From the NCBI RefSeq assembly GCF_954871325.1, contig NC_088776.1:60164954-60228953 (forward strand): 64,000 nt of DNA, given 5' to 3'. This DNA is from Gordionus sp. m RMFG-2023 (lineage: Eukaryota > Nematomorpha > Gordioida > Chordodea > Parachordodidae). The position numbers and the translations under genes were made by a program. Below are positions 57,301 to 64,000 of the stretch, one piece after another (positions within the stretch are counted from its first letter, which is position 1; every line of letters starts with the position of its first letter). The notes under the pieces were generated by a model. The model did no database searches, had not been told where the DNA came from, and was given only the letters and a program-made list of their open reading frames with translations.

Positions 57301-60300
57301 AGGACCTCTTGGTAGAAATACCCGTTGTGATTAAAGTAAAAATCTGAAAAGTCACATGGTTACTTTTTAATTTTTGAACTTTCAGCTGTGATGGTCGGAT
57401 CAATGTTTGGGTCAGAGGAAAACTGGGAGTCGCAAGTGTAAAATACCAAATGTTTTATTATAAACCAAGGAATGTTTGTGAGACCATCTGGATTTTTTCA
57501 ATAAGACAGGAATGGATTCCAGGATTTAAATAGTTAGCCAATCCTGATTTGTTTATTTGTTCGAGATTATAGAGTTAGTAGTTCTAAGTTGACTCAACCG
57601 TCCTTTAGAATAGAAACGGATTGGACCATGTCGGCCCTTAGGATCGAAATCTTTCCCAATCCTTTTGTATTTACAGGGTAGACACAAGTCTCAGCCTAGT
57701 CTATACCCTACAGCCACCCTTCGCTCCTCATCTGATGGCAAAACATTTCATGGCTGAATTTGGCCAAAATATTTGAGGATTGAAGTGTCTTCAATTGATG
57801 GATTAATTCCCACCGTTAGTCAGACACAGAAAAGGGTAATTTTATAAATAAATTGAAATTAGTAAGTGAAATGGAGGCTCTAATAACGTAAAATATGCTT
57901 TAAGTATAAAATCTCTCTCTATATATGTGTTTTATTAAGAGTCTAAAATCTTGCCCAAAAGCGATAATTTTAGTAATGGCATGAAAAAGATAAAAGATGA
58001 CAATTTTGTCAAAACAGAAGAATCTGCAATAGTGATAATAAAAAGCAAATTTTGACGTTTAAATGAATGAAACAATACAATTTTATTTTATTATATACTC
58101 ATTCATTACGTTACATATCAGTATTTATTTATATTACCATTATATATTATACCAAATAAGATTAGTACAGTTCTTGGAATTATTTATAATTTAACCATAT
58201 TTGATGTAATCTTAATTGTTCGAATCGTATTTTACCTGTCAAATTATAACCCTAGAGTCAACATTAAATTTATATTGAAAATTTATGGATCTTATGATTA
58301 TATACGTGCCATTTAAATTTCCTGCAGACTATGTAATATAGAAAATCTGACAATCGATTATTTATTTAAAGAAGATAAGATTACATCTTTTATATTCAAT
58401 TTTAACTCCATTTTTTAAATGTTTATTTTCTTAAATTACCCCTTTACCTTGCTCTTCTCTACACCGAATGAACGGGTGTTTGATGTAGCAATCCGCAATC
58501 CGCATTCCAAACTCGTTGACTGAAGAGTAACGAGGAAATACAATAACTAATGTTGTTAAACGGATAGAATTTTTAAAAAACGGCTAACCCAGTATTTTAG
58601 CTAACAATATTACGCAAGCCTGAAGATATTGTTCATGGATGCGAGAAAGGTCTGGATATCTATTAACGAAATCCCGAGACTTGCATATACATTTTTTTGG
58701 CTAAAATATTGAGTTAGCCCTCTTAAAAAATTGAGCCGTTTAAACTAATAAAAACCATAGATTAATTATGAATAATTTTAAAATTGTAATTTTTATATAT
58801 ATATAAAAAATAATGATATAATTTTAAATTTAAATATTTAGGAGTTGAATAGGAGAACGAGGTTCGGGTTACAATGCCCATAATAGTTCTAAAAATTTAT
58901 TTGTTGAAATATGTTTAAAAAACAAATTTATTTATAAAAAAAAATAAAATAATTGGCTCAAGAACTTCCAATAGGAGCGCCTTGCGATTCTAATGGCCAA
59001 TGTCTATCCAAGCTATGTAAAGTTCTCTGTATTTGTGATCTTATCTATATGTATACCAACCAAACTCATTGTTTTAATAGTAAAATTAAAATAATATGTC
59101 TTTCTTTTTTTTACAGAGTGAAATTTTTTTTATATAATTTTTTTTCTTATTAACCCTTCAAACCGCTAAGTGGGTAGACAAATTAGCCATTATCTAAAAC
59201 GATACTCGTGGATTAGCTTAGGGTTGGGATTAAAGAGATGGCTTAATCTGCATTCATAGCTAGCCCGAATTCATGGCGAAATACGCAAAATATGCTGTAA
59301 TTTTGTATACTTCACTTAGAATTTTCGCTAAAGCCGAATGCAGTTAGGCCTCGTTTATAAGCCATTATCTAAAACGATACTCGTGGATTAGCTTAGGGTT
59401 GGGATTAAAGAGATGGCTTAATCTGCATTCATAGCTAGCCCGAATTCATGGCGAAATACGCAAAATATGCTGTATTTTGTATACTTCACTTAGAATTTTC
59501 GCTAAAGCCGAATGCAGTTAGGCCTCGTTTATAAGCCATTATCTAAAACGAAACTCGTGGATTAGCTTAGGGTTGGGATTAAAGAGATGGCTTAATCTGC
59601 ATTCATAGCTAGCCCGAATTCATGGCGAAATACGCAAAATATGCTGTAATTTTGTATACTTCACTTAGAATTTTCGCTAACACTGAATGCAGTTAGGCCT
59701 TGTTTATAAGCGCGATTCGCTTCGCATCGCAACGTATAATTTTTAGATTGCACGTGTAACTCGTTTCATCGCATGGGCTCAGTCATTATAAATTTTTTTA
59801 GTAACGCAGGAATGAATTAGGCTAGATTCTAGCACAATTTAACAGCTGATAGATTTTTTTTAAAATTTTGTTTAGGCGATCGATTTTTGTGGCATTAGGT
59901 TTGACCCCAGGCGTTGCCCCCACCCGCGTAAAATGGAAAGAGGCAAATAGAAGAAAAAATGGCCTACCTGCGTAAACCTGGAAAAGGGCCATTAAACGAT
60001 TAAAAAGAAGAAGGAATAAAAATAAATACCAATCAAGAAAAATTGATTTCATTAAAATAGATGTTTAAAAATATCTATCAGCTGCTAAACGTTTCTGATC
60101 GGTACCCCCTGCTAAATGAACCCACCCCAGCAAATGATTCTTACTGTAAAGAGAGTTTTTTGTGGTTAATTAGTTATTTTTTTTTCAAATGATGGCTCAA
60201 TAGGTATTTTCCCAATATTTTAAACCCGAATTTTTAAATCCAATTTTAATCAAGTTTTTACAATGATTTCAGGTTTTAAAAAAAAAATTAATTCTACCCT

Positions 60301-63039
60301 TGAATTAACAGTTAGCGATAACTCGTGGCGAAGAAAAATAGATTTTTTTTTCTTGTTTATAATTTTTAAAACTGTTTAACAGAAAAAGTCTTAGGTACTA
60401 AATGCGAGCTTGACGAAGAATGTAGAACCAATAATTGTAGTCGTACTAAACTCGAATGCGCATGCCCAGATGATCATTACGAAGAATATGGGGGTTGTTA
60501 TAAAAGTTATATACCTATTTATTTATTTTTTGTCATCGAATTTTTGTGTCTACTAACATTCTAATGCTTTATTTTTTCAATCTATCTACGAAAATTTTTT
60601 AAATGATACAAGGAGGATAGTAAGATATTTTAGTGTTCAGAGTTTTAGTCGTTGAGACTGATTTCATTTATCATAAAAAAATACACACGCATCAAAGTCA
60701 GCTGTAGTCAGTTTCATTGGCTGAATTTGTTTATAATGCCTCACAATGGCCTATTTCGATGCATTAATGAATGATTCAGTCTAGATTAGAAATTTTTATT
60801 AAAAAGTCATTCCTTCTGAACATGTTTTGATATTCAGAAATTTAAAATTATTTTGTTAGAAAAAATATTTTTCAATTAAACAAGATTTAATTTTCTAAGC
60901 TACAACTCCAACCCGGGGTAAAATGAGTCGGGGACAGGTTCTTACCCAGTGTGGGCGGCCATCATAAAAATTGACCAAATTGCTACAATAAAATCATTTA
61001 AATTTTTTTGGAACTCCAACCTGGATACAGATCCAAATCTCTGCTACAAGTTAAATATTTACCTTCATCATTGGCCTTAGGTAAATATTGAAATCTTCCG
61101 GTGAGTTATTTCAAGAAATTTTTTTAATATTACTATTTCCGCGATTTTCTCCTTTAGAGCTAAAACTGAATAGTAGGTTGCGCCAGTGTAAACTGGGGAT
61201 AGGAAGAAAATTTTCATCCATATATCATAGACGGTATAAGGTAGACTTCTAAAGGAAAAGGAAGGGTTCTGTTTTGGGACGTTGGTAATTAACGATGCGA
61301 AGCAATTTAACAGCTGATCGAGTTTTGTATATTATCATTAATTAATTTAATAAAATTCTTAATTTATAATAAAATTAATTAATTAACCTACCTTACGCTT
61401 AACTCCTTTTCCTTATTAGGTTTGACGGAGAGTACTACTCATTGGCAAAACTCTTTAGAGTTTACAGTAACTTGTAAGTTGTTTTTCGAGGACTAAAATA
61501 AGAGTTCAGTCAGTGTTTTTAACTAAAAGAATATTGTCTTAGACCTCTAGCGTGCGCATATAGATAAATAGAAAGATTTGACCAACGCTCAAAGCTTAAG
61601 CAATATTTTGGGTTAAAAAAATCTAGTTCTACAGATAAGATTTGATATACATAATTGGAAAGAATCTTTTATTGTTGGAACTTAAATTTACCAAATGTAA
61701 TAAAGATTAAATGATAATTGGTCATATATAGAATGGGGGTGATATAATATAACTTAACTAAAGTGGGAGATCTGATATCTTATGAACTTGGGGTTCTTGG
61801 AATCGCTTTGATTTTCTTCTAGAGTACTAAACTCTAATTGTTAAATTTTTTACCAAAAAATATATAATTATATCGAGATAATGGCTTAACTCAAAGTTTG
61901 TTCAACTAAAAGAGATTTTTTTTTTTGATTGGATGAAATTATATTTATGATCAAACAAGTATCTCGAGTAATTAGTAGGAATAATTTTTTTTTTCAAACC
62001 TACTGTCAAATCTGATCATGTGATTATAAATGGACGAATAAGAAATTTAAATATTAATCGTCTGTTATACCGAAATTTTTTTTTATTGGATCTTACTCCG
62101 CAGAATGAGTACAGTAATGTAAGCCTCGATTTTTAGAAAACGACTAACCCATATTTTAGCCATAGCTACATTTCATATCACTCGATCTCGATATATTCAA
62201 AGATCAGCTGTTATATAGCGCGTATTATTGCGCTCAACATAAATTCTGGTCTATGAATATCCCCCACCCCTCCTCTAAGATCAATTTATTTTTAATGTTT
62301 TGAAATGTTATTTATTAGAATTCAATTCATTTTTATCAATTACAGATATTTGGTTATCGCTAGGTTGTGTTAACGATAAAGGGTGTGCTCACATCAATTA
62401 TTCAGAGTGTGATCTTGTTAAAGGTATGTGCAAATGTAACGCAAGTGCTTACCCTGCAGGAAATGCGACTTGTCACCCAAGTTAGAATGGGGCAATATAT
62501 ATATATAATTAAAATTGTTATTGATGTTTGACAAAATCAATATAATCTGAATATGGGTAGCAAAATTATCTTCAGCGCATACGATAAAGATTTGCCCTAA
62601 ATTGACTCTGAACCATGTGTTATTCCACAGAAATATTAAAATACAGTCAAAGTTTCTTAGGATTTTAAAAGCTGTAAGGTCCCTATTCTTTAAATCATTG
62701 AGTGATAAGACCCTCCCTAGAATTGGATGTTATGTTCCTTATATATTTTTTCTTCTGAAATGGATAATATTTATATCAGTCGCTACTTACATACTTATGA
62801 ATTATATTTTTTTAGATTATTGTTAATAAAATTTTTTTCAAATTTTAAAGTTAACAACTACTTTCAACTCTTTATAAACCTCACTATTATAGAAATTAAA
62901 ATTATTGATTATTGTTGAATAGAGAAATTGAATGGTTTGTCTTGCGGTGAAGATTTGGAATGTATTAATGAGTATTGTCATCAAGGATTGTGTGCCTGTC
63001 CCTACGGAACTTATCAATCACTAAATGGGTGTTTCAAAG
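45334..63039 (+). CDS. secreted C-type-lectin-like / EB-module protein (partial)
   Basis: Ten exons join in phase: 45334-45397, 47766-47923, 50512-50761, 53704-53838, 55271-55387, 56423-56569, 58963-59079, 60383-60505, 62346-62480 and 62923-63039. The gene continues past the window. Exon 1 is a signal peptide (MVFNLFWLIIFFAILSLNCV). Exon 2 opens a C-type-lectin-like domain: CPNEFEYHPRSRECWHY then AHCAVLDPRSHLLFLKITN. Exon 3 continues it (Cys-rich, 84 residues, ends CMVDHCG). Its second half lacks a clear WND or EPN/QPD calcium-sugar motif, so sugar binding is doubtful. Exons 4-10 are each one EB module, a small Cys-rich repeat ending in C-x-C-P/x..Y..C, for example RCSCPIGQYM, ECACPDDHYEEYGGC and LCACPYGTYQSLNGC. 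All seven EB exons are phase 1-1. The role is probably extracellular binding (surface, immune or matrix). The lectin exons are less certain than the EB series. Confidence 0.8.
47766..47923 (+). CDS. exon 2: start of C-type-lectin-like domain
   Basis: The acceptor CCAAG gives CVNKCPNEFEYHPRSRECWH and then YYQNRAHCAVLDPRSHLLFL. This matches the CTLD opening: C-P-x2-[FW]-x-[FY], x4-C-[YW], ..A...C.....HL..I. It fits the phase 1 donor of the signal exon (Gly codon split) and leaves phase 0 into exon 3 (DEMYETLDHVF), which aligns with the E..FL helix after HL..I. The calcium-binding part was not recognised in what follows. Confidence 0.65.
48440..48662. mobile_element. PIF/Harbinger-like MITE, 223 bp
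   Basis: Terminal inverted repeats of ~55 bp: GGCCGCATTCATAGTGGATC .. ATTTAACAGCTGATC and, on the other strand, GGCCGCATTCATAGTGGATT .. ATTTAACAGCTGGTC. It is flanked on both sides by TTA (48437-48439 and 48663-48665), the 3 bp TWA target duplication typical of PIF/Harbinger. The core is AT-rich and non-coding. The internal motif ATTTAACAGCTGAT recurs at 59846, 61307 and, weaker, 55059. It lies in intron 2 of the lectin/EB gene. Confidence 0.85.
49310..49800. repeat. degenerate fold-back relative with GTGATAAAGTGTCGC minisatellite
   Basis: 49310-49480 resembles 7540-7650 (GCTAATAAAAAGTATAAAT .. ATTGCTTAAGTTTCCTGTTT .. AGATGATAATTAAGTT). 49485-49800 holds fifteen or so variant copies of GTGATAAAGTGTCGCG, alternating with GTTCAAGTATCGC variants. 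Apparent open frames on both strands are products of the repeat. It is in intron 2 of the lectin/EB gene. Confidence 0.8.
51735..51923. repeat. older dispersed repeat, left half (second copy)
   Basis: Read in reverse complement, this matches the sequence flanking the hAT element at 32460-32618 and 35061-35120. Shared blocks include CAGATGATCACT, TCTCTCTAATCCATAGT and TTGACATTGGATATTATA-like TGTGACATTGGATATTATAT. It is uninterrupted where the other copy has the hAT insertion. The right part of this copy resumes at ~53414 (ATGTAAAAATACACAAATAC). Confidence 0.7.
51924..53413. mobile_element. 1.5 kb element with CATAGGCGTAG ends
   Basis: Left end ATCATAGGCGTAGGAG and right end (opposite strand) ATCATAGGTGTAGCCGG are imperfect inverted repeats followed by G-rich subterminal tracts. 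That architecture resembles the CAGTGGCGTAGCTAGG hAT MITE at 18986. The surrounding TATATA prevents naming a target duplication. No transposase is seen. A tRNA-headed SINE lies inside (52488-52640). It interrupts the older repeat at 51735-51923/53414-53470. Confidence 0.6.
52488..52640 (+). mobile_element. tRNA-derived SINE
   Basis: The first ~70 bp carry RNA polymerase III promoter boxes: an A-box-like TGGCCTAGTCG and a perfect B box GGTTCGAATCC, spaced as in a tRNA. The cloverleaf is imperfect and acceptor-stem ends do not pair well, so it is not a functional tRNA gene. A body follows (AATCTAACTTGGTGGTTCGG .. GGAGGCCGAACTCGACCACG), then an AT-rich tail. This head-body-tail layout is that of a SINE. 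It is inside the 51924-53413 element. Confidence 0.75.
55171..55187 (+). repeat. poly(G) tract, 17 G
   Basis: A run of 17 G in AT-rich surroundings, 84 bp upstream of EB exon 55271. Its length makes G-quadruplex formation and length variation likely. Similar shorter tracts occur at 34989-35000, ~51945, ~53545 and ~53578. Confidence 0.95.
58550..58744. mobile_element. palindromic MITE (family 1), copy
   Basis: The left end is TAATGTTGTTAAACGGATAG. The interior AACGGCTAACCCAGTATTTTA, ACGCAAGCCTGAAGATATTG and, inverted, TTGGCTAAAATATTGAGTTA is typical. The right end, TTGAGCCGTTTAAAC, is slightly eroded. It lies in the intron before EB exon 58963. Confidence 0.8.
59186..59708. repeat. 175 bp tandem repeat, three near-identical units
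   Basis: Units start at 59186, 59361 and 59535 with GCCATTATCTAAAACGA and end with AGGCCTCGTTTATAAG. They differ by only a handful of bases (for example GATACTCG versus GAAACTCG), so the amplification is recent. Each unit contains partly inverted blocks (CTGCATTCATAG and GAATGCAGTTAGGCC), so it may be a MITE-derived monomer. It lies in the intron between EB exons 58963 and 60383. Confidence 0.93.
59709..60115. repeat. partial inverted repeat related to the Harbinger-like MITE
   Basis: TTTAACAGCTGATAGATTTTT at ~59841 pairs with AAATATCTATCAGCTG at ~60066. The ATTTAACAGCTGAT motif is the subterminal block of the MITE at 48440. The interior contains a Phe/Leu-rich minus-strand frame that I read as chance. 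Confidence 0.5.
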
Positions 63040-64000
63040 GTAATGACAATACTAGTATATAATGATAGATAAAATATAATATAAATTTTTTTTTCTATCT
63101 TTTTCTTTTCATATTTATCGCAATAAATTTTTTATTAATATTATGGCAAATAATAAAGATAAATTAGTTAAAAATATAAATATAAGGGATTAGGTGTTCT
63201 TTACACATTCATTGTGTATGTCCGAATTTTCTTTATGTCCGTTACTCATATAATATCATTTAATTTTATTTTTTTAAAGTGAATTATATCTTAAGATACT
63301 TAATATTATGTTTACCTACCAAATGGTTCAAAATAAAAAAAACATCTTATTTCGAAAATTTTTATCACTCTAAAAAACACGTCTGTTATTAAAATATATA
63401 AATAACTTTAAATTTACATTAAATTTGATCACGTCGAATTTAGAAGATTAAGATTAAGAAATGGTAAAGTTTGACCAAAAATAGCTTAAGAAAATTACAA
63501 TTATTATTTCTTTGCAAAAACGTAATAGATGGGAATATGTTGGATAAGACACTTTTCTTTTTTTCAAAGTTTTTTTCCTAATCATGATTTATTACCCAAT
63601 TTTTAGGCCATAAAACAAACCTGATTATACTTAGATGACTTATAAATTAACAAACAAACAAAAAAATGAAATTATAATTTAGCGTTCCGTTTTAATGTCC
63701 CAGATTGAAATTCCATTTTTCTTTAGGAAATCGTGGTCTATTTTTATAATGCTAAAAATTATCCATATAAGCATAAAAATTGGAATGCGCCAAGTTTAAT
63801 TCCTGAATTCCTTAGGAAAAAGTGAAATATTCTTGCAGTAGTTCATTGAGCTTTAGAGCGACTTCAAAATAGGCTATTAGCATTCCGAAAACCCTATAGT
63901 CTAAATCTGTTGTTACCATGTGTAGAATGAAATTAAAGACTTTACAGTCTATAAAAATTAGCTATTACCCTTTAGATCTGACAAAAACTTGATGGAAAGA
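63040..64000. other. intron or 3' region of the lectin/EB gene
   Basis: The last exon seen ends with a donor (GTAATG at 63040), so the gene continues, but no further Cys-rich exon is visible before the window ends. The AT-rich sequence shows no transposon ends. Confidence 0.5.

Noticed and set aside
62602-62918. Two overlapping hydrophobic frames between EB exons
   Set aside because: They lie in the intron between exons 62346-62480 and 62923-63039, are Phe/Ile/Tyr-rich as expected from AT-rich DNA, and lack EB cysteines.

Overview
The window is strongly AT-rich eukaryotic DNA from an invertebrate animal. The evidence is: protein genes split into short exons by GT..AG introns; an animal-type NOP9 gene; chymotrypsin-fold serine protease genes; a secreted C-type-lectin-like/EB-module gene; and many transposons. 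I cannot place the phylum. EB modules are best known from ecdysozoans and the LINE type seen here is widespread in invertebrates, but neither settles it. All gene models were read by eye from splice sites, reading phase and family motifs. No search was run.

Layout. 1-315 (-): decayed LINE 3' end. 3738-17412 (-): NOP9, a Pumilio-repeat ribosome-biogenesis factor, seen as seven C-terminal exons (3738-12494) and four N-terminal exons (16435-17412). These are separated by a 3.9 kb stretch of fold-back elements and a gag-like retroelement fossil. 18.0-25.2 kb: gene-free repeat land with minisatellites, a 400 bp hAT MITE with an 8 bp target duplication, a ~207 bp satellite with C-tracts, a ~115 bp degenerate satellite, and an inverted pair of piggyBac remnants. 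27235-30745 and 37143-43704 (+): two tandemly duplicated six-exon serine protease genes. The first has lost its catalytic serine; the second keeps His/Asp/Ser. Between them is a 2.4 kb hAT element with matching termini and target duplication. Inside the second gene are a ~470 bp GGAA/GAAA microsatellite and an antisense LINE fragment. 45334-63039 and beyond (+): a secreted gene made of a signal-peptide exon, a C-type-lectin-like region and at least seven EB modules, each on its own phase 1-1 exon.

The introns and spacers carry a dispersed ~200 bp palindromic MITE family (about a dozen copies), a PIF/Harbinger-like MITE, a tRNA-headed SINE, and two copies of one older repeat, each interrupted by a different transposon that the other copy lacks.

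The gene functions look independent. NOP9 acts in the nucleolus. The protease pair and the lectin/EB gene encode secreted proteins that could act outside the cell in digestion, immunity or surface binding. The most distinctive biology is the protease/pseudoprotease pair, whose activation sites lack the usual basic residue, and the EB-module exon series.
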